In this document: positions 37,899 through 44,920 of the stretch, one piece after another | Numbering within the stretch: position 1 is the stretch's first letter | How the letters are laid out: every line of letters starts with the position of its first letter | Position numbers and translations under genes: made by a program | Source of the DNA: Pseudarthrobacter equi | Lineage (GTDB): Bacteria > Actinomycetota > Actinomycetes > Actinomycetales > Micrococcaceae | Reading direction: 5' to 3' | Length of the DNA stretch: 64,000 nucleotides | Assembly (NCBI RefSeq): GCF_900105535.1 | Contig: NZ_LT629779.1 | Span: 1 to 64,000, forward strand | The notes under the pieces: generated by a model | The model's input: the letters and a program-made list of their open reading frames with translations, nothing else | Databases searched by the model: none | What the model was told of the DNA's origin: nothing

Positions 37899-38085
37899 GC
37901 CCGCTCACTTGTGGCGGTCAAAACGCGAACCCCCGCTCACTTGTGGCGGCCAAAACCCGAACCCCCGCTCACGTCCAGGGGCCCTTAAATGCGCCAGCCC
38001 TCCCACACATGATGTGCAGGAGGGCTGGCAAATGGAGCTGGAGTGAGCGCGCGTTCCCCGGGAAGCCGCCACAAGTGAGCGCGCG
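37899..38085. repeat. Cluster of direct and inverted ~30-bp repeats
   Basis: Two direct copies of CCGCTCACTTGTGGCGG-(t/c)-CAAAAC-(g/c)-CGAACCC lie at about 37910-37963, with a third partial copy at 37961-37977. Inverted forms, GCCGCCACAAGTGAGCGCGCG (38065-38085) and GGAGTGAGCGCGCG (38040-38053), follow. The block fills the space between putA and the permease stop. It resembles a mobile or REP-like intergenic repeat rather than CRISPR. Confidence 0.7.
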
Positions 38086-38115
38086 TCGCAGGGGCGGCGG
38101 GGATCAGGCAGGGGG

Positions 38116-39579
38116 TCAGGCGAGGGGGCGGTGCATTTCCTCAATTTCCTGGTGCCGCGGGCTGTTGGGGTTCATCAGCGAATTCTTGCGGCCGTAGGCG
38201 AAGTAGATCACCAGGCCGATGACCAGCCACACAACGAACCGCAGCCAGGTTTCCCAGTGCAGCTGCAGCATCAGGAAGGCCGAGGCAAGGACACCGAAGG
38301 CCGGCACCAGGGGCATCAGCGGCAGCCGGAAGGTGCGCGGCGCGTCCGGACGCTTGTAGCGGAAGATGATGACGGACAGGCAGACGACGACGAACGCGGC
38401 CAGGATGCCGATGTTGGTCAGGTCGGCGACCTCCTTGATGGGGAACACGCCGGCCAGGAAGGCCGAGGCGATGCCGGCGATCCAGGTGACGCGCTGAGGA
38501 GTGCCGTTGCGGTCAGTCTTGGCGAACCAGCCCGGGAGCAGCCCGTCGCGGCTCATCGAGAACCACACGCGGGTGACGCCCAGCAGGAACGTCAGCATCA
38601 CGGTGAGGATGGACAGCACCGCGAAGACAGAAATGATGGTGGCGATCACGGGCAAGCCCACCGAGCTGAAGGCGGACGCGAAGCCGGCCTTGGGGTCGAT
38701 GTCCTTGTAGTTCTGCATGCCGGTGAGTACCAGGGTGGCCGCCACGTAGAGCAGCATGGCGACGATGAGCGAGAGGATGATGGCCTTGGGCATGTGCTTC
38801 TTGCCGTCCTTGGCTTCCTCCGCCGCAGTGCTCATGGCGTCATAGCCGAAGACCGCGAAGAACACGGTGGCGCTGCCGGCCAGCACGGGCCCGAAGCCGG
38901 AGGGCATGAACGGGTTGTAGTTGTTGGTGTCGATATAGAAGACGCCCAGGCCGATGATGAAGAGGATGAGGATGACCTTGATGGCCACTGCCACGAGCTC
39001 GAAGCGGCCGAACGCCTTGGTGCCGCGGGACAGGATCCAGGTGACCAGGAGGCAGACCAAGATGGCGGGAATGTTGACGATGCCGCCCTTGCCCTCATCC
39101 GCCGTGGACGTCATCCAGGTGGGCAAATGGATGCCAATACCGGAAAGGAACGCGTCAAGGTAGCCGGAGATGCCGATGGCCACCACGGCCACAATGGCGA
39201 TGTACTCCAGCAGGAGGTCCCAGCCGATGAACCAGCCGATCACCTCGCCGAGTGCCACGTAGCCGTAGGTGTAGGCAGAACCGGCACGGGGAATCATGCC
39301 TGCGAATTCCGCGTAGGACAGGGCCGCCGCAGCGGAAGCCAGGCCCGCAATAAGGAAGGAGATCAGCACCGCGGGCCCCACTCCCGGGTTGCCTTCGCTT
39401 CCTGCGGCCACCAGCCCCGCGAGGGAGAAGATGCCGACGCCGATGATGCCGCCGACGCCGATGGCAGTGAGCTGCCACAGGCCCAGCGATTTAAAGAGGC
39501 CGCTGTGCTTGTTCTCCTCTTCAATGTCATCAATGGGCTTCCGCCGCATGATGGACTGGCTCATATCTCTAGTGCTCAT
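38116..39579 (-). CDS. APC-family amino acid permease (CAT/YfnA-like)
   Basis: The 487-residue protein starts at ATG 39579 (MSTRDMSQSIMRRKPIDDIE), 6 bp after AGGAG, rather than at an earlier codon. It has 12-14 membrane helices with the APC signature GVGGIIGVGIFSLAGLVAAG, SYAEFAGMIPRAGSAYTYGY and FFAVFGYDAMSTAAEEAKD, as in cationic amino acid transporters. It lies next to putA on the same strand but has its own promoter, and shares an upstream motif with putA, so it may import proline or a related amino acid. Substrate inferred. Confidence 0.9.
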   Translation of the reverse strand: MSTRDMSQSIMRRKPIDDIEEENKHSGLFKSLGLWQLTAIGVGGIIGVGIFSLAGLVAAGSEGNPGVGPAVLISFLIAGLASAAAALSYAEFAGMIPRAGSAYTYGYVALGEVIGWFIGWDLLLEYIAIVAVVAIGISGYLDAFLSGIGIHLPTWMTSTADEGKGGIVNIPAILVCLLVTWILSRGTKAFGRFELVAVAIKVILILFIIGLGVFYIDTNNYNPFMPSGFGPVLAGSATVFFAVFGYDAMSTAAEEAKDGKKHMPKAIILSLIVAMLLYVAATLVLTGMQNYKDIDPKAGFASAFSSVGLPVIATIISVFAVLSILTVMLTFLLGVTRVWFSMSRDGLLPGWFAKTDRNGTPQRVTWIAGIASAFLAGVFPIKEVADLTNIGILAAFVVVCLSVIIFRYKRPDAPRTFRLPLMPLVPAFGVLASAFLMLQLHWETWLRFVVWLVIGLVIYFAYGRKNSLMNPNSPRHQEIEEMHRPLA

Positions 39580-39693
39580 CAGGAACTCCTGCTGTGGGGT
39601 GCTGCCCCGCCGCGGCACGCCGGGAAAGGCTGTGACGGGGGTAACTCAGTCCCAACAGTATGCAAGCCCGTTTGCATTAGATAAAGTGACTAC

Positions 39694-39713
39694 TTCTAAC
39701 CTATATTCATTAG
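39694..39713 (+). promoter_or_regulatory. Putative LysR site between permease and LysR gene
   Basis: TTCTAACCTATATTCATTAG lies 19 bp before the LysR ATG at 39733 and 114 bp before the permease start. It matches the putA upstream site in 17 of 20 bases. The neighbouring LysR protein is the likely binder. Confidence 0.6.
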
Positions 39714-39732
39714 TTTCAGTTAGGAATTCCCT

Positions 39733-40644
39733 ATGCTTGACGTACGCCGGCTGCGCCTGTTGCGGGAACTGAGCATCCGGGGGACGCTGGCCGAGGTGGC
39801 GGAGGCGCTGCAGTACAGCCCGTCGTCGGTATCCCAGCAGCTGGCCCTCCTGGAGAAGGAGGTGGGCGTGGAGTTGCTGCGGAAGACCGGCCGCCGCGTG
39901 CAGCTCACCCCGCAGGCCGAGGTGCTGGTGGCCCACACTGCCCAGCTGCTCGAAACCATGGAACAGGCCGAGGCGGATCTGGCGGCCTCGCTGACCACCG
40001 TCACGGGCACCGTGCGGATTGCGGTTTTCCAGTCGGCGGCCCTGGCGCTGATGCCGGACACCCTCACCCGGATGGCCGCAACCTACCCGGAAGTCCGGAT
40101 CGAGATGATCCAGCGGGAACCGGAGACGGCACTCCACGAGACATGGGCCCGCGACTTCGACCTGGTCATCGCCGAGCAGTACCCAGGCCACGCGGCTCCC
40201 CGCTATCCGGAGCTGGACCGCGTCAAACTGACCACCGACGCCATCCGGCTTGCGGTTCCGGCGTCCGATGGCGGCACGGCCATCCGCGCGCTCGCGGACA
40301 CCGCGGAGCTCCCCTGGGTCATGGAACCGCGGGGTGCCGCGTCGCGCCACTGGGCGGAACAGGCGTGCAGGAGCGCGGGGTTCGAGCCGGATGTGCGCTT
40401 CGAGACGGCAGACCTGCAGGCCCAGGCCCGGCTGATTGAATCCGGCAACGCTGTGGCACTGATGCCGGATCTGGTGTGGACGGGGCGTGGCACCACCGCC
40501 CGGCTGCTGGAGCTCCCGGGCAAGCCGCACCGCACCATCTTCACGTCGGTCCGCCGGTCCAGCGCGCAGCGGCCCGCCATCCTGGCAGCAAGGGAAACCC
40601 TGGCCGCAGCTGCCGCCGCGGTGGCGGGGGACGACGCCAGGTAA
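39733..40644 (+). CDS. LysR-type transcriptional regulator, candidate regulator of putA and permease
   Basis: The 303-residue protein has its HTH at the N-terminus (LDVRRLRLLRELSIRGTLAE, VAEALQYSPSSVSQQLALLE), then a linker helix and a periplasmic-binding-like effector domain (VRIAVFQSAALALMPDTLTR). It is divergent from the amino acid permease and shares a 20-bp motif with both its own upstream region and putA, so it probably controls proline or amino acid uptake and breakdown. The effector is not known. Confidence 0.9.
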   Translation: MLDVRRLRLLRELSIRGTLAEVAEALQYSPSSVSQQLALLEKEVGVELLRKTGRRVQLTPQAEVLVAHTAQLLETMEQAEADLAASLTTVTGTVRIAVFQSAALALMPDTLTRMAATYPEVRIEMIQREPETALHETWARDFDLVIAEQYPGHAAPRYPELDRVKLTTDAIRLAVPASDGGTAIRALADTAELPWVMEPRGAASRHWAEQACRSAGFEPDVRFETADLQAQARLIESGNAVALMPDLVWTGRGTTARLLELPGKPHRTIFTSVRRSSAQRPAILAARETLAAAAAAVAGDDAR

Positions 40645-40729
40645 CCGCCCGCCGTCGTCCGTTGACGGAGCTGCGGGTGTTCCGTGCGTCACTGCGGCGG
40701 CCCGGCCCCGGCGCTAGACTGGAGCCGTT

Positions 40730-41155
40730 ATGAATCGAACCATGTTCAAGTCCAAAATCCACCGGGCCACCGTCACCCACGCAGACCTGCACTACGTAGG
40801 TTCCGTCACCGTTGACCTGGACCTGCTGGAGGCAGCTGACATCCTGCCGGGCGAGCTTGTCTCGATCGTCGACATCACCAACGGCGCCCGGCTGGAGACC
40901 TACACCATTGCCGGTGAGCGCGGCTCCGGCGTCATCGGCATCAACGGCGCCGCCGCACACCTGATGCACGAGAACGACCTCGTCATCCTCATTACGTATG
41001 CCCAGATGACCACCGAGGAAGCCAAGGCCTACGAGCCGAAGGTGGTCCACGTGGACCAGGACAACCGCATCATCCAGCTGGGGAACGATCCCGCCGAGGG
41101 CATTGCCCCCGGGATGATGCGTCCGCCGTTCGCACTCAACAACGCCGCCCTGTAG
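40730..41155 (+). CDS. panD: Aspartate 1-decarboxylase precursor
   Basis: The 141-residue pro-enzyme makes beta-alanine from aspartate for pantothenate and CoA synthesis. The self-cleavage site Gly24-Ser25 is present in [10 protein letters not shown], which creates the pyruvoyl group at Ser25. [20 protein letters not shown] is also typical. The length and all conserved parts fit. It stands alone, downstream of the LysR gene and upstream of an AEC transporter. Confidence 0.96.
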   Translation: MNRTMFKSKIHRATVTHADLHYVGSVTVDLDLLEAADILPGELVSIVDITNGARLETYTIAGERGSGVIGINGAAAHLMHENDLVILITYAQMTTEEAKAYEPKVVHVDQDNRIIQLGNDPAEGIAPGMMRPPFALNNAAL

Positions 41156-41206
41156 CCGGGGCGTGAGACCCGGCACCCTTTTCCGCCGCCCGCCGCGGGT
41201 TCCTCC

Positions 41207-42133
41207 GTGCTAGGGGTACTCGCCGGCTTCTTCGTTGTCTGGTGCATCATCCTGGTGGGCTGGTTCGTTGGCCGGCGGAAGATCCTCGGTGACAACGCCC
41301 GCCAGGTCCTCAGCTCCCTCACCTTCTTCGTGGCCAGCCCGGCCCTGCTGTTCGAGACCCTCAGCAAGGCCCGGCTGCAGGAAGTCTTCGCCGCTCCGCT
41401 GCTGGTGACCGCAGTGGCCGCCATCGCCACGGCTGCCATCTTCTTCACCATTGTGAAGTTCTGGCTGAAGCGCTCGCTGCCCGAGTCTTTGATGTCATCG
41501 ATGTCCGCCTCGCTCGCGAATTCGGCAAATTTAGGTATTCCCATTGCGGTATATGTCCTGGGTGATGCCAGCTATGTTGCGCCGCTGCTGATCTTCCAGC
41601 TGGCCTTCTTCACGCCGCTGTTCCTCATGATCCTGGACTCCAGCACCAGCTCGCACCGGACCACCCCGCTCGGCTTCGTGGTGATGATCCTGCGGAACCC
41701 GATGATCGTGGGTTCGGCGCTGGGCCTGATCGTTGCCGGCACCGGTTTCAAGGTACCCGAGCTGGTCATGGAGCCCATCCACCTGATTGGCGGCGCCGCG
41801 ATCCCGGCCATGCTGATCGCCTTCGGCATGAGCCTGAACGGGACCCGGCCGCTGCAGGCAGCCGCCGGACGGCGCGTGGACACCCTGCTGGCGAGCGCGT
41901 TCAAGCTGGCCGTCCAGCCTGCCCTGGCCTATGTGTTTGCCCGATTTGCCCTGGGAATGGACGGCCACGCCCTGTTCGCCGTAGTGGTGACGTCCGCCCT
42001 GCCCACGGCGCAGAATGTGTTCGTGGCGGCCAGCCGCTACAAGACCGGCCTCACCGTGGCCAAGGACACCGTGCTGATCACTACCGTGGTGGCTGTTCCG
42101 GCGATGATCGGCGTCGCGCTGTTGCTGGCGTGA
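41207..42133 (+). CDS. AEC-family transporter (auxin efflux carrier type)
   Basis: The 308-residue protein starts at the GTG at 41207. About 10 membrane helices form two halves; SSLTFFVASPALLFETLSKA, SLANSANLGIPIAVYVLGDA and VVTSALPTAQNVFVAASRY are characteristic of the AEC/BART family, whose bacterial members move carboxylates such as malonate or malate. Only 51 bp separate it from panD and 21 bp from the sarcosine-oxidase-like gene, so an operon is possible. Substrate unknown. Confidence 0.88.
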   Translation: MLGVLAGFFVVWCIILVGWFVGRRKILGDNARQVLSSLTFFVASPALLFETLSKARLQEVFAAPLLVTAVAAIATAAIFFTIVKFWLKRSLPESLMSSMSASLANSANLGIPIAVYVLGDASYVAPLLIFQLAFFTPLFLMILDSSTSSHRTTPLGFVVMILRNPMIVGSALGLIVAGTGFKVPELVMEPIHLIGGAAIPAMLIAFGMSLNGTRPLQAAAGRRVDTLLASAFKLAVQPALAYVFARFALGMDGHALFAVVVTSALPTAQNVFVAASRYKTGLTVAKDTVLITTVVAVPAMIGVALLLA

Positions 42134-42154
42134 CAACCTGGACGAGGAGGACCA

Positions 42155-43285
42155 GTGGCAATAACTCTTGACACCGTGGTGATCGGCGGCGGCGCCATGG
42201 GTTCCGCTGCCGCATGGGCGCTGTCCCGGCGGGGACGCCACGTGACCCTGGTGGAGCAGTTCGGGCCGGGGCATAGGATCGGCGCTTCCCACGGCACCAC
42301 CCGCAACTTCAATCCCGGCTACCACCGGCCGGAATATGTTGCCATGATCGCCGAGTCCCTGGACCTCTGGAACGAGCTGGAGCAGGACAGCGGCGAGACG
42401 CTCCTGGCACGGACCGGCATCGTCACGCACGGGCCCGAACCCATGCTGCCGGACGCTGCGGCAGCGCTGGCACAGGCCGGGCTTCGCGCCGAGTTCCTGC
42501 GTCCGGACGAGGCCGGTGAGCGCTGGCGCGGCATCCGCTTCGACCAGCAGGTCCTCTACATGCCCGACGGCGGCCAGCTCAACCCGGAGGCCGCACTGCC
42601 GGCTTTCCAGCGCCTTGCCGCGGCCCGGGGCGCCGACATCCGGCACCACACCAAGGTGGTGTCCTTCGAGATAACGGACGACGGCGTCCGGCTGGGGCTG
42701 GAAAGCAGCGCCGGTACCGAGGTGGTCACCGCCGCGCAGGTGGTGGTGACGGCCGGCGGCTGGACGGAGAAGCTGCTGGGCGCCGCCTCGGGCGGGCGAC
42801 TGCGGACGCCGAAGCTCAGGGTGACGCAGGAGCAGCCGGCCCACTTCCGGGTCACCGACCCGGACGCGGTATGGCCCGGGTTCAACCATTACCCCGGCGG
42901 CGGATCGCAGTACGCGGGATGGTACTCCCCGGTCTATGGCATGCAGACCCCCGGCGAGGGCATCAAGGCCGGCTGGCACGGGGTGGGTCCGGTGGTGGAC
43001 CCGGACAGGCGCACCTTCGAGCCGGAACCGCAGCAGCTCGCTGCCCTGCAGGCCTATGCGAGGACCTGGCTGCCCGGCGTGGACGCCGACGCCTTCGATG
43101 CCATCAGCTGCACCTACACCACCACCCCGGATGAGGACTTCGTCCTGGACCGGATTGGGCCAGTGGTGATCGGCGCCGGGTTCTCCGGCCACGGGTTCAA
43201 GTTCACTCCCGTGGTGGGCCGGATTCTTGCCGACCTCGCCACGGGCACCCGCCCCGCCCCAGCCATCTTCAGCGCCTCGCGCTAG
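42155..43285 (+). CDS. Monomeric sarcosine oxidase / N-methyl amino acid oxidase
   Basis: The 376-residue FAD enzyme starts at the GTG at 42155 behind GAGGAGG. It has the dinucleotide motif VVIGGGAMGSAAAWAL (8-23), EQFGPGH, and SCTYTTTPDEDFVLDR with Cys319 at the position that covalently binds FAD in monomeric sarcosine oxidases (SolA/MSOX). It oxidises N-methyl groups of sarcosine or similar amines to formaldehyde and H2O2. Together with the betaine genes at 53-63 kb it could finish the conversion of betaine to glycine, though it lies 10 kb away. Confidence 0.88.
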   Translation: MAITLDTVVIGGGAMGSAAAWALSRRGRHVTLVEQFGPGHRIGASHGTTRNFNPGYHRPEYVAMIAESLDLWNELEQDSGETLLARTGIVTHGPEPMLPDAAAALAQAGLRAEFLRPDEAGERWRGIRFDQQVLYMPDGGQLNPEAALPAFQRLAAARGADIRHHTKVVSFEITDDGVRLGLESSAGTEVVTAAQVVVTAGGWTEKLLGAASGGRLRTPKLRVTQEQPAHFRVTDPDAVWPGFNHYPGGGSQYAGWYSPVYGMQTPGEGIKAGWHGVGPVVDPDRRTFEPEPQQLAALQAYARTWLPGVDADAFDAISCTYTTTPDEDFVLDRIGPVVIGAGFSGHGFKFTPVVGRILADLATGTRPAPAIFSASR

Positions 43286-43300
43286 CTGCTCCCGGCCGGA

Positions 43301-44857
43301 TCAGCTGCCGCGGCGGCCTGAATCCTCCACTTCGGTGCGGCCCGGACCGGGGGCCTCCCCGCCGTCGTCGTCCCCGTTCGTTGCATCCTGGTTCGAGGCT
43401 GTGTCCTGTCCGGAAACCTGGTCCTGCCCGGCGGCGGCATCCCCGGCACCGGCGGCCTGCATCCCCGGCATGGCCAGCACCGCCAGGACCGTCAGGAGCC
43501 CGGCCACCAGGGCTGCCAGGAAGACGGCGCTGGATGCGGCCACCACGGCCTGGCCGTTTCCCTCACCGCCCGGGTTGCCGGAGTAGATGGCGTTGGCCAC
43601 GGCGCCGAACACCGCCACGCCCAGGGCGCTGCCGATGGAGCGGGCAAACATGTTGGTGCTGGTCACCACGCCGCGCTCGTTCCACCGCACGCTGGACTGC
43701 GCGGCGATCAGCGTGGGCGTTGCGAGCAGGCCGAGGCCCAGGCCCACGACGAAGCAGCTGGATGCTATCAGCGCCACGTTCGGCGTCCCTGCCGTCGACG
43801 CCAGGATGAGCAGCCCGGCCACGGTGATGGAAATGCCGATCAGGCCGGTGGCCTTGAACCCGATCCGCAGGTACAGGCGGCCGGCCTGGGACGCGCTGAG
43901 CGGCCAACCGAGGGTCAGCGCCGCCAGGGCCAGGCCCGCCACCAGCGGCGAAACGGACAGCGCACCCTCCAGGAAAGTGGGCACGTAGGAGGTCAGGCCA
44001 ATCATCACCGCACCCACGCCAAAGGATGCGAGCGCCGTGGTCACCAGCAGGCGCCGCTGCACCACCCAGGACGGCAGGATGGGTTCCGCAGCGCGCCGTT
44101 CCACCAGGATGAAGACCACCAGGAGCACCGCACCGACGCCGAAGACGGCAAAGCTGACCGGCGAATCCCACGCCCAGGCCTCGCCGCCCTGCAGAGCGCC
44201 GAGGATCAGCAGGCCCAAAGAGCCCGCCATCAGTGCCGCTCCGGCGTAATCCACCGTGTGCTTGGCGCGTTCCACCTTCTCGTGCAGCGTCCGCACCAGC
44301 ATCCAACCGGCCAGGATGCACAGCGGGATGTTGACCAGGAAGATTCCGCGCCAGATTCCCAGCGCCGAGAACACGCCGCCCAGGCTGGGCCCCACCACGG
44401 AGGACACCGCCCACACACTGGCCAGGTACCCCTGGACCTTGGCGCGCTCCTCCAGCGAGTAGATGTCGCCGGCGATGGTGATGCTGACCGGCAGCACAGC
44501 ACCGGCGCCCAACCCCTGCAACGCGCGGAAGGCGATCAGGGACGGCATGCTCCAGGCCACGCCGCAGAGGACGGAGCCCAGCAGGAACAGTCCGATGCCT
44601 GTCAGGATGATCGGCTTGCGGCCCACCATGTCTGACAGCTTGCCGTAGATGGGCACGGAGACGGCCTGGGCCAACAGATACGCCGAGAACAGCCACGGGA
44701 ACGAGGAGAACCCGCCAACGTCGCGGACGATGGACGGGACGGCGGTGGCCACGATGGTGGAGTCGATCGCCACCAGTCCGGTGGACAGCATCAAGGCGAT
44801 GAGGATGGGGCCACGCTCCGAGCGGAACCCCACCCCCTGGGCGCGGGCGGTCATCAT
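43301..44857 (-). CDS. MFS drug efflux transporter, DHA2 (EmrB/QacA) type
   Basis: The 518-residue protein has 14 predicted membrane helices and family motifs: LVAIDSTIVATAVPSIVRDV (motif D1), GKLSDMVGRKPIILTGIGLF (motif A), and SSVVGPSLGGVFSALGIWRG (motif C, typical of exporters). The last ~55 residues are a charged Asp/Gly/Gln-rich cytoplasmic tail (AGQDQVSGQDTASNQDATNG). It exports drugs or other small molecules using the proton gradient. No regulator lies next to it. Confidence 0.88.
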   Translation of the reverse strand: MMTARAQGVGFRSERGPILIALMLSTGLVAIDSTIVATAVPSIVRDVGGFSSFPWLFSAYLLAQAVSVPIYGKLSDMVGRKPIILTGIGLFLLGSVLCGVAWSMPSLIAFRALQGLGAGAVLPVSITIAGDIYSLEERAKVQGYLASVWAVSSVVGPSLGGVFSALGIWRGIFLVNIPLCILAGWMLVRTLHEKVERAKHTVDYAGAALMAGSLGLLILGALQGGEAWAWDSPVSFAVFGVGAVLLVVFILVERRAAEPILPSWVVQRRLLVTTALASFGVGAVMIGLTSYVPTFLEGALSVSPLVAGLALAALTLGWPLSASQAGRLYLRIGFKATGLIGISITVAGLLILASTAGTPNVALIASSCFVVGLGLGLLATPTLIAAQSSVRWNERGVVTSTNMFARSIGSALGVAVFGAVANAIYSGNPGGEGNGQAVVAASSAVFLAALVAGLLTVLAVLAMPGMQAAGAGDAAAGQDQVSGQDTASNQDATNGDDDGGEAPGPGRTEVEDSGRRGS

Positions 44858-44920
44858 GAGTCTCGATTCGGTTTCTGTATCCCTGATCCTTCCACTCTAG
44901 GTACCCCGGACAAGCGCTGC

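Noticed and set aside
37899..38085. CRISPR array
   Set aside because: Units differ, are both direct and inverted, have no regular spacers, and no cas genes are present.
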